Positions 1-5,448 of a DNA stretch of 7,658 nt are shown in pieces (positions within the stretch are counted from its first letter, which is position 1; each line of letters starts with the position of its first letter). The notes below the pieces were generated by a model. It saw nothing but the letters and a program-made list of their open reading frames with translations, was not told where the DNA came from and searched no databases. The position numbers and the translations under genes were made by a program. This DNA comes from Verrucomicrobiales bacterium (lineage in GTDB: Bacteria; Verrucomicrobiota; Verrucomicrobiia; Limisphaerales; SXQI01), in contig SXQI01000075.1 in the NCBI GenBank assembly GCA_005793025.1, positions 1 through 7,658 of the forward strand, in the 5' to 3' direction.

Positions 1-386
1 ACATCAGGTTTCAGATCGAGACAATCTGTCTGCCAACGCTCTGCCAATTGATGGACTTTATTCCCGCTGTTGCCACGATTAAAAACTTTGAGTTTCGCAT
101 CGGGATAATCCACCAACATTTCCGCTCCTGCTAACCATGCATATCCGGAACCTAGACCCGCCTGAACATTGGGTTGAGTCCCAGCCTCCCGGTTTCGTCC
201 AGCATCAGTAATCGAATCCCCCTGAAACAACACGACGTTGTTCGCACCCACTAATCCTTTGAGTTTGCGCTTCGTGGCTGCCTGCAACTGAAGGGTTGTC
301 GCAACACCAAGTGCGACACCTGCGGATTGAACAAAAGATCGTCGGCTCGAAAGAACCGATGGGAAGGGATCAGAGTCATTAACCAT
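1..386 (-). CDS. SGNH/GDSL-family hydrolase with Tat signal peptide (partial, C-terminus beyond left edge)
   Basis: This is the N-terminal 128 codons of a probable secreted esterase or lipase-like hydrolase; I translated it directly from the reverse strand. Residues 14-20 read SRRSFVQ, followed by a hydrophobic stretch (about 21-36) and small residues at 36-37, which fits a twin-arginine export signal and cleavage site. Residues 54-61 (FQGDSITD) are SGNH block I with candidate nucleophile Ser58. Residues 103-108 (NRGNSG) fit block II with the oxyanion-hole Gly105. Blocks III (GxND) and V (DxxH) should lie outside the window, so substrate class cannot be decided; carbohydrate acetylesterase-like members share this block I. 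The ATG at 386 follows trpC by 63 nt in the same direction with no obvious terminator between, so cotranscription is possible. No good Shine-Dalgarno precedes it. An in-frame GTG at 416 with GAGG five bases upstream is an alternative start. Confidence 0.82.
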   Translation of the reverse strand, partial: MVNDSDPFPSVLSSRRSFVQSAGVALGVATTLQLQAATKRKLKGLVGANNVVLFQGDSITDAGRNREAGTQPNVQAGLGSGYAWLAGAEMLVDYPDAKLKVFNRGNSGNKVHQLAERWQTDCLDLKPD

Positions 387-449
387 GACGAAGATGTAAT
401 GGTTTCCAAGCCCCACGACAACCTCGAAACCGCCCTCTTCCCAGCCGAA

Positions 450-1244
450 TTAGGATCCTAGAAGTTCTCGAACCTTCTTCCCAACATCCCCCTGTCGCAT
501 GAGCGATTCCCCCACCAACATTGCGTCAGCACCCGCCTTGATCAACCGCTCCACATCGGCAGGAGTATGAATCCCGCTCTCAGCCACCAACAGGCAATCT
601 GGATTCGATGCCACGCGTGCCGCGAGGTGTTCCGTGGTTCCTAGATCCACTTTAAACGACTTGAGATCTCGATTATTGACGCCGATCAATGTGGCATTTG
701 CCACCAAAGCTCGATCCAGCTCGGCCTCGTCATGCACTTCCACCAACGCCGCTAACCCACAGCCGGCTGCTAGTTTCAAAAAATCTCGTAGCTGTTGATC
801 GGTCAATATCCCAACAATCAATAAAATTGCATCCGCTCCCCATTCGATCGACTCAAGGATCTGCCGCTCGTGAATGATAAAATCCTTACGCAACAATGGA
901 ATTCGGACGGCACTTCGGATTTCTTGCAAATAACGAAGCGAACCTTGGAAAAACTTCTCGTCGGTCAGAACCGATAAACAACTCGCTCCAGCCGCCTCGT
1001 ATTCAAGAGCGATCCGAACCGCGTCAAAATCAGGACGGATCACCCCCGCCGACGGTGAAGCCTTCTTCACCTCAGCGATCAGCGCGATTCGTCCATTCGC
1101 CGGATACTTCAGAGCGGACAGAAAACTCCGCCGGGGACCAAACGCGTTCACTGCCCAACGCAAATTCTCTAAAGCCGAAGGCATCGGAGTCAACTTCGTC
1201 AACTCCACCTGTTTTTCTGCAACAATCGTATCGAGGATATTCAC
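450..1244 (-). CDS. trpC: Indole-3-glycerol phosphate synthase
   Basis: This 264-residue protein converts 1-(2-carboxyphenylamino)-1-deoxyribulose 5-phosphate to indole-3-glycerol phosphate with loss of CO2 and water, the fourth step of tryptophan synthesis, in the cytoplasm. Length is normal for a monofunctional (beta/alpha)8 enzyme with no fused TrpF. Family residues are all present: Glu58 and Lys60 in IAEVKKASPS, Lys120 in LLRKDF, Glu169 in LVEVHDE, Asn190-191 in GVNNRDL, and Glu222-Ser223 in VAESGI, with a phosphate-binding GADAMLVGES segment near the C-terminus. The start is GTG at 1244, chosen because AGGAG lies eight bases upstream and the next residues (NILDTIVAEK) match the usual N-terminus. 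The gene begins 11 nt after prfB and is probably translationally coupled to it. No other trp gene is in the window, so it sits apart from a classical trp operon, at least on this side. Confidence 0.95.
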   Translation of the reverse strand: MNILDTIVAEKQVELTKLTPMPSALENLRWAVNAFGPRRSFLSALKYPANGRIALIAEVKKASPSAGVIRPDFDAVRIALEYEAAGASCLSVLTDEKFFQGSLRYLQEIRSAVRIPLLRKDFIIHERQILESIEWGADAILLIVGILTDQQLRDFLKLAAGCGLAALVEVHDEAELDRALVANATLIGVNNRDLKSFKVDLGTTEHLAARVASNPDCLLVAESGIHTPADVERLIKAGADAMLVGESLMRQGDVGKKVRELLGS

Positions 1245-1252
1245 TCAGTTAA

Positions 1253-1257
1253 CTCCT
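1253..1257 (-). promoter_or_regulatory. trpC Shine-Dalgarno overlapping the prfB stop codon
   Basis: On the minus strand the sequence reads TAGGAG, in which TAG is the prfB stop codon and AGGAG is a good ribosome-binding site. It is followed by eight bases and the GTG start of trpC. Overlap of the stop and the Shine-Dalgarno implies that ribosomes terminating on prfB could reinitiate on trpC. It also supports GTG 1244 as the start. Confidence 0.75.
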
Positions 1258-2408
1258 ATTCCGAATCATCTTCATCCTTCAGACCGGCCATACGCTTCAT
1301 TGGACCGCCGGCTCGTAACCAACCATTGATGAATTCGTCCAAATCACCATCCATTACCCCCTGCACGTCACTGGTCTGCACACCCGTTCGAAGGTCCTTC
1401 ACCATTCGATACGGTTGGAAAACGTAGCTTCGAATCTGGTTGCCCCATGACACGCTCCCCTTCTCCCCGTAAAACCGCTCCATCTCCGCCTTCTGCGCAT
1501 CGATCCGTTGCGCGTAGATCCGCGAAAGCAAGAGCTTCATTGCTGCCGCCCGATTTTGGTGTTGGGATCGCTGACTCTGGGATGCCACCACCAAGCCCGT
1601 AGGAACGTGCGTAATCCGCACCGCCGTCTCGACCTTGTTCACGTTCTGGCCCCCTTTTCCGCCCGAACGAAACGTATCCACCTGAAATTCATTGGGTGGG
1701 ATATTGAGATCGTCATCCACCTCCTCGATTTCAGCAATAGCATCGACGCTGGCAAAACTCGTGTGTCGGCGTTTATTAGAATCAAACGGAGAAATTCGAA
1801 CCAAGCGATGAACTCCCCGCTCCGCCTTGCAATACCCATAGGCATTTTCACCTGTGATCAGCATCGTCACACTCTTGATTCCTGCTGTTTCACCCGGTAA
1901 CGCGTCGTTAACCTCGACCTCCCATCCACGCAACTCAGCCCAACGCTGATACATGCGGAATAACATATTCGCCCAGTCACAGGACTCCGTGCCTCCCGCT
2001 CCCGCGTTGATGCTCAGGATGCAATTCCGTTTATCGTGAACTCCTTTTAGAAAGGCTCTGAGCTCGATGCCATCCAATGATTTTGAAAAACTATGAAGAT
2101 CACGAAGCATTTCAGCCTCCAACCGCAACTGCTCAGCCTCTGGCTCCGCTTCACCTAGCTCGACCATCACCCGAAAATCATCCAGTTTCCGCTCGGAATC
2201 TAATAAGGGTTCGATCTTTTTACGAAGGGCTCCCGCTTCGTCGATCGCTTTCTGGGCCTGATTCTGATTCGTCCAGAAACTATCCCCACCCATTAACGAT
2301 TCGAGCTCGGCTAACCGTCGTTGCGCATTCGCGACGTCAAAGAAACCTCCGTAAATGAACCAGTTTATCGCTCGAGGTCGCAATCTGGGCTTTGATCGGG
2401 TCAAACAT
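1256..2408 (-). CDS. prfB: Peptide chain release factor 2, with programmed +1 frameshift
   Basis: RF2 recognises UGA and UAA in the ribosomal A site and triggers peptidyl-tRNA hydrolysis. Translation starts at ATG 2408 (MFDPIKAQIA...), runs 23 codons to an in-frame TGA at 2339-2337, and must shift +1 at CTT (2342-2340) to continue as DVANAQRRLAELE to the TAG at 1258-1256. The joined product is 383 residues. In that numbering the codon-recognition SPF motif is at 206-208 and the catalytic GGQ at 252-254, within two residues of E. coli RF2 (205-207 and 250-252); the conserved GAGGTESCDW region precedes them. Position 248, equivalent to E. coli residue 246, is Ser. The uninterrupted frame extends to a TTG at 2452, but residues encoded upstream of 2338 in that frame do not resemble RF2. 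The gene follows the rplI terminator and is tightly linked to trpC. No strong Shine-Dalgarno is visible before ATG 2408. Confidence 0.96.
2336..2350 (-). promoter_or_regulatory. RF2 autoregulatory +1 frameshift signal
   Basis: The minus strand reads GGAGG-TTT-CTT-TGA-C: an internal Shine-Dalgarno-like GGAGG, a three-base spacer, the slippery CTT codon, a weak-context stop TGA and a following C. This matches the E. coli prfB arrangement (AGGGGG-UAU-CUU-UGA-C) element for element. In the known mechanism, low RF2 leaves UGA C slowly decoded, and pairing of the internal Shine-Dalgarno with 16S rRNA helps the P-site tRNA-Leu slip from CUU to UUU, so RF2 controls its own synthesis. After the shift the next codon is GAC (2338-2336), which enters the long RF2 frame. 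Confidence 0.95.
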
Positions 2409-2424
2409 AATAACTGAGATTCTA

Positions 2425-2452
2425 AAGTTACAGGGTGGGAGGTGGACTGCAA
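2425..2452 (-). promoter_or_regulatory. Possible prfB promoter (weak)
   Basis: prfB needs its own promoter if the terminator upstream is efficient. The best candidate I can see is TTGCAG at 2452-2447, a 16-base spacer, and TAACTT at 2430-2425. Matches to the sigma-70 consensus are poor, especially in the -10 element, and promoter preferences of this organism are unknown. Confidence 0.2.
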
Positions 2453-2465
2453 GGGGGAACGGACT

Positions 2466-2500
2466 CAACAAAAACGAGGCCAGCTTTCGGGCTGGCCTCG
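2466..2500 (-). terminator. Rho-independent terminator after rplI
   Basis: A perfect 10-bp GC-rich stem (2500-2491 pairing with 2484-2475) encloses a six-base loop (CCGAAA on the minus strand). On the minus strand it is followed immediately by TTTTTGTT. The T run lies only on the rplI side, so the terminator serves the prs-to-rplI direction and separates it from prfB-trpC. It begins about 30 nt beyond the rplI stop codon. Confidence 0.92.
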
Positions 2501-2530
2501 CTGCATAAAAAAATTCTCAAGAACTCGAAA

Positions 2531-3109
2531 TTAAGCCTTGCGAGGACGCTTCTCTCCACGCGAACCGTCAGCCTGGATTGAGGTAGGCTCGTTTCGAGTA
2601 CCACGGTTCACTCGAACTGCGGCAGGTGCTTCTACGGGTTTCGCAGCGATCGGGGTGCTGCTTTCGATACGCACTTTCAACTTCGGATTGATATCATGAT
2701 ACAAGCGAAGCTCGATCTCTTGTTCGCCCAACGTCCTGATCGGTTGCAGCAAATGAATCTTCCGTTTGTCCAAATGTGCCTCGTATTGCTTCTCGAGTTC
2801 CTCAGCAATGGTGGCTGCGGTGACGGAACCGAACATCTTTCCATCATCACCGGTCTTCACCGTGATCACGAGAGTCAGCTTGGACAACCCTGCGGCTAGC
2901 TCAGTCATCGCGTTCAGTTCCTTACCTTCGCGTTCTGCTCGGCGTTTTTTAAGTGCCTCGAGTCGGCGTTTATTGGAACCGGTCAGCGTAACTGCCAAGC
3001 CCTGAGGCAGCAGATAATTGCGTGCGTAACCTGCGGCGACCTTCACTTGGTCAGATTCCCCACCGAGGTGAGGGACATATTGGGTTAAAATAACTTCGGT
3101 CTTTGGCAT
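2531..3109 (-). CDS. rplI: 50S ribosomal protein L9 with C-terminal extension
   Basis: L9 binds 23S rRNA near the L1 stalk and helps maintain reading-frame fidelity. The N-terminal rRNA-binding domain is clear: residues 1-41 include EVILTQYVPHLG and the signature DQVKVAAGYARNYLLPQG, followed by a Lys/Arg-rich connecting helix (about 45-80) and the C-terminal domain (about 85-150, including GKMFGSVT). The protein has 192 residues against about 150 for typical L9. The extra 40 or so are a low-complexity, probably disordered tail rich in Ala, Pro, Arg and Lys, ending EKRPRKA. The start at ATG 3109 gives the expected N-terminus and is preceded by a purine-rich GAGAGAG element. The gene lies 45 nt after ssb, leaving no room for the rpsR often found there, and is last before the terminator. 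Confidence 0.96.
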   Translation of the reverse strand: MPKTEVILTQYVPHLGGESDQVKVAAGYARNYLLPQGLAVTLTGSNKRRLEALKKRRAEREGKELNAMTELAAGLSKLTLVITVKTGDDGKMFGSVTAATIAEELEKQYEAHLDKRKIHLLQPIRTLGEQEIELRLYHDINPKLKVRIESSTPIAAKPVEAPAAVRVNRGTRNEPTSIQADGSRGEKRPRKA

Positions 3110-3154
3110 GATAAACTCTCTCTAATTCAATTAAAAACGGTCAAAAATAAGCAA

Positions 3155-3649
3155 TCAAAACGGCACATCATCATCCTCGGGAGGCATCGCCTCGGCTCCG
3201 GGACGTCCACTCGAAGGTGCGGCAGGTGCACCCGGCGTCGAGTAAGGTCTCGATGAACTTGTTGAGGCAGAATCAAATCCACCGCCACCGCCACCTTCAC
3301 CCCCACGACCTTGACCCGCGTCAAGAAACTGAAAGCTCTCAAGAACTACCCCTAAACGGCTTTTCTTTTCCTTGGTGTTCTTGTCTTCCCAACTATCCAA
3401 CTTCAAACGACCCTCAACGAGCAAGGGACGACCCTTCTTGACATACTGGGCGATCGTCTCAGCCTGTTTACCCCAAGCGTCAACCTCGACAAAAGTAACT
3501 TCCTCCTTGGAGGTGTTCGTCTCCTGATCTCGCCAAGTCCGGTTAACAGCTAGTGATATGCGTCCAACTGCAGTCCCCTTCGGGGTATAACGAAGCTCAG
3601 GATCTCGCGTCAGGCGTCCGATCAAAATAACCTTGTTAAAGTTGGACAT
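3155..3649 (-). CDS. ssb: Single-stranded DNA-binding protein
   Basis: SSB coats single-stranded DNA during replication, recombination and repair and recruits partner proteins through its C-terminal tip. The 164-residue product has a standard OB-fold (about 1-111), starting NKVILIGRLTRDPELRYT and including aromatic DNA-contact candidates Trp39, Phe53, Trp59 and Trp87. A glycine-rich stretch (about 112-124) and a Ser/Pro/Ala linker follow, then the acidic tip EDDDVPF, which matches the family's DDDIPF-type partner-binding end. The gene lies 11 nt after rpsF, the usual rpsF-ssb linkage, so it is presumably co-expressed with the ribosomal proteins. The ATG at 3649 has no evident Shine-Dalgarno, so it may depend on coupling to rpsF translation. 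Confidence 0.97.
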   Translation of the reverse strand: MSNFNKVILIGRLTRDPELRYTPKGTAVGRISLAVNRTWRDQETNTSKEEVTFVEVDAWGKQAETIAQYVKKGRPLLVEGRLKLDSWEDKNTKEKKSRLGVVLESFQFLDAGQGRGGEGGGGGGFDSASTSSSRPYSTPGAPAAPSSGRPGAEAMPPEDDDVPF

Positions 3650-3660
3650 ATATCGATGCG

Positions 3661-3969
3661 TTAAGCAGCGACAGGTTTTGGTGCCGCGGCTACCGTGAAC
3701 ATAAACCGGAACACATCGGGATTCAAACCCAAACGAATGCGTAGCACTTCGAGGATCGCTCCGTTGGCTTCAAAAATGATGTTCGCGTAATACCCTGAAG
3801 TATGGCGTTTGTCCGCGATGCGCGTAAACGGTCGCTTCTCCATCTTTTGGACGGTCTCGACTTTGCCGCCAGCGGTGGCAATTTCGGCGGAAACTTTGTC
3901 GATCATTTCCTTGATCCCCTCTTCCTTCCCGGCCGTATTAAATATAATTAATCCTTCGTACTTATTCAC
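3661..3969 (-). CDS. rpsF: 30S ribosomal protein S6
   Basis: S6 is a 30S platform protein that in the assembled subunit binds together with S18. The 102-residue product begins NKYEGLIIFNTAG and contains the typical segments KVETVQKMEKRPF and the RHTSGYYANIIFEA strand, then IRLGLNPDVFRFMF. It ends in a short Ala/Pro tail, close to normal length. The start codon is GTG at 3969, which overlaps the pth stop as GTGA and has AGGA six bases upstream, so translational coupling to pth is likely. ssb follows 11 nt downstream. Its usual neighbour and binding partner rpsR is not in the window. Confidence 0.96.
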   Translation of the reverse strand: MNKYEGLIIFNTAGKEEGIKEMIDKVSAEIATAGGKVETVQKMEKRPFTRIADKRHTSGYYANIIFEANGAILEVLRIRLGLNPDVFRFMFTVAAAPKPVAA

Positions 3970-4574
3970 TCGCTATCCTTTGGCAGCGGAGCGCTAACCG
4001 CTCCATTAAATTGATTCATTGCTCCTTGGATTCCACGCTGCAACCAATCTTCTAACTGGTCTGCTGCTCGATCCAACACCTGTTCCAACACTCGTTTTTC
4101 ATCCGCAGCAAATTTGCCGAGGACATAATTTCTAATCTCCCGCTCGCCGGTCGCTATCCGGCCAATGCCGACCCGTTGCCGAGCATAAACCCGCGAACCC
4201 AGTCGATTCTCAATGGACTCCAACCCATGGTGTCCCCCACTGCTCCCACTCGGCCTGAGCCGGAGCTGACCCAATGGCAGATCCGCATCATCCACCACGA
4301 TCATCAACTGTTCAGTCCCGATCTGGTAAAAATCCACCAGACGACCGACTGCATCCCCGCTCAAATTCATGAACGTCTGCGGTTGGCTCAACCAAACTTT
4401 CCGTCCCGCCACCTCAGCTTTGGCCAACCGTGACTGCATTTTTCGTTCCTGACTCCAACTCGAGCGGTAACGACTGGCCAACCGTTCCACCACCAAGAAC
4501 CCCGCATTGTGCCGAGTGTTCTCGTATTCCGTTCCCGGATTTCCCAACCCAACAATTAAGTGAACCGGGCCCAT
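3966..4574 (-). CDS. pth: Peptidyl-tRNA hydrolase
   Basis: Pth cleaves the ester bond of peptidyl-tRNAs that drop off the ribosome, returning tRNA to the pool. The 202-residue protein has normal bacterial length. Visible family elements are LIVGLGNPGTEYENTRHNAG with Asn12 and catalytic His22, QTFMNLSG with Asn70, and VVDDADLP with Asp95, the residue that normally orients the catalytic His. The segment equivalent to the conserved GGHNG reads GGHHG (113-117), so the usual substrate-binding Asn is His116 here. ATG 4574 gives the standard N-terminus (GPVHLIVGLGN); the upstream Shine-Dalgarno is weak. It follows rplY across a hairpin and overlaps rpsF by four bases. The order prs-ctc-pth is known from other bacteria such as Bacillus. 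Confidence 0.96.
   Translation of the reverse strand: MGPVHLIVGLGNPGTEYENTRHNAGFLVVERLASRYRSSWSQERKMQSRLAKAEVAGRKVWLSQPQTFMNLSGDAVGRLVDFYQIGTEQLMIVVDDADLPLGQLRLRPSGSSGGHHGLESIENRLGSRVYARQRVGIGRIATGEREIRNYVLGKFAADEKRVLEQVLDRAADQLEDWLQRGIQGAMNQFNGAVSAPLPKDSE
3976..3979 (-). promoter_or_regulatory. rpsF ribosome-binding site inside pth
   Basis: AAGGA lies on the minus strand within the last codons of pth, six bases before the GTG of rpsF. It supports the non-ATG start and the GTGA stop-start overlap. Confidence 0.6.
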
Positions 4575-4593
4575 GGTAAGGCGAAAGAGCTAA

Positions 4594-4622
4594 TGACCAC
4601 CTTGGCTTCACCAAGGTGGTCA
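4594..4622 (-). repeat. Perfect 12-bp hairpin between rplY and pth
   Basis: Positions 4594-4605 pair perfectly with 4611-4622 around a five-base loop, starting 12 nt after the rplY stop and ending about 20 nt before the pth ATG. There is no T run on the minus side (TTAGCTCTTTCG follows), so it is not a textbook Rho-independent terminator. It could be a weak terminator or attenuator, an mRNA stabiliser or an RNase processing site. Confidence 0.7.
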
Positions 4623-4634
4623 GCGCAAATCTAG

Positions 4635-5345
4635 TTATTTCTTTTTATCAGCAGGCTTTTTGTCACCTGCTTTTTTATCCCCTGCTGCGGGAGCTGCGGC
4701 TGCGTCCTTCTTCTCCTTGATCATCTCAGGCTGCGCAGTGGCACCAGCGGCGTCGGTCGCGGCAGCTTCAGCTGCTTCCGTCAACGGCGCGGCGACAGAA
4801 ACTACGGTGAGCTTCCGGTCACCCATAATCTCCACACCTGCTGGGGGTTTAATATCGCCCAGATGGATGGATTTACCGACCTCGAGCTGGCTCACATCGA
4901 GAACCAATGCTTCGGGCAAATTCTTAGGTAAAGTGCGAACCTTGATGCGGAAAAGAACGTGTTCCAGAGTTCCGCCACCGGTCTTCACGCCGACAGGTTC
5001 CCCGGTCGTTTCGACAGGAACGAGGACCGTCACGGTCTCGTTTTCTGAAACTTCATGGAGATCTACGTGGAGCACATTCCCGACGAGAGGATGGTGTTGC
5101 ACTTCTTGGAGGAGTGCTAGGCGTTGGCCTTTGGAATCACCGACCACAGTGAGGTCAACAAGGATGTTCTCGGAGACGGCACCGTGGATCAATGTTTCCA
5201 GATCACGGGCGATCAATTCGAGGTTTTCGGGAGCGTTGAGGCGACCGTAAATCACCGCCGGCACACGACCCGCAGCGCGCAACACTTTGACACCACCACG
5301 GCGAGTCGCCGTGCGGGGATAAGCCGTCATTGGAACAGATTTCAT
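4635..5345 (-). CDS. rplY: 50S ribosomal protein L25, long CTC/TL5-type
   Basis: L25 of the CTC type binds 5S rRNA in the large subunit. In Bacillus the equivalent gene is a general-stress gene next to prs. The 236-residue product has the N-terminal 5S-binding domain (about 1-92, with GGVKVLRAAGRVPAVIYGR and LQEVQHHPLVGNVLHVDLHEV). The C-terminal beta domain follows (about 95-187, with VPVETTGEPVGVKTGGGTLE and the SIHLGDI segment). The tail (about 188-236) is Ala-rich and then a lysine repeat (GDKKAGDKKPADKKK), probably disordered. The start at ATG 5345 has AGGTG eight bases upstream. The gene lies between prs, across a 103-nt leader, and pth, across a hairpin. Confidence 0.95.
   Translation of the reverse strand: MKSVPMTAYPRTATRRGGVKVLRAAGRVPAVIYGRLNAPENLELIARDLETLIHGAVSENILVDLTVVGDSKGQRLALLQEVQHHPLVGNVLHVDLHEVSENETVTVLVPVETTGEPVGVKTGGGTLEHVLFRIKVRTLPKNLPEALVLDVSQLEVGKSIHLGDIKPPAGVEIMGDRKLTVVSVAAPLTEAAEAAATDAAGATAQPEMIKEKKDAAAAPAAGDKKAGDKKPADKKK
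4638..4688 (-). repeat. Short degenerate tandem repeat coding the lysine-rich L25 tail
   Basis: Near-identical units of about 15 bases encode (A)GDKK, AGDKK and PADKK at the end of rplY. The repeats are in frame and their sequence is uneven, so unit-number variation between strains would only lengthen or shorten a basic disordered tail. Confidence 0.6.
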
Positions 5346-5353
5346 CTTAAAAA

Positions 5354-5358
5354 CACCT
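5354..5358 (-). promoter_or_regulatory. rplY ribosome-binding site
   Basis: AGGTG on the minus strand is eight bases before ATG 5345. It supports that start over any in-frame alternative and is the clearest signal in the 103-nt prs-rplY gap. Confidence 0.6.
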
Positions 5359-5448
5359 GCAATTCAACGAGTCAGCCCTGAACTCCCCTTCTCTTTCCAC
5401 ATGAAAGCAGGGGCTTCTGGGAGCCGCTCAAACTTTATCTACGGGCCA

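Noticed and set aside
896..1252. 118-codon plus-strand open frame
   Set aside because: It is antisense to trpC, with a low-complexity Ser/Pro/Arg composition typical of a shadow frame.
2339..2452. N-terminal part of the uninterrupted prfB frame starting at TTG 2452
   Set aside because: Its residues do not resemble RF2, and the zero-frame leader from ATG 2408 with a canonical frameshift site explains the gene better.
2475..2500. Terminator hairpin read as bidirectional
   Set aside because: On the plus strand the stem is followed by CTGCATAAAA rather than a T run, and no plus-strand gene is present.
3127..3342. 71-codon minus-strand frame overlapping the ssb 3' end, considered as a possible rpsR
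   Set aside because: The translation has no S18 features and overlaps the ssb linker and tail in another frame.
4414..4614. 66-codon minus-strand frame over the pth 5' end
   Set aside because: It is an alternate frame of the conserved Pth N-terminus, and would run through the rplY-pth hairpin.
4660..5250. 196-codon plus-strand open frame
   Set aside because: It lies entirely antisense to rplY; its Ser/Arg/Thr-rich composition reflects the reverse of an Ala/Lys/Val-rich gene, and it has no recognisable family or RBS.
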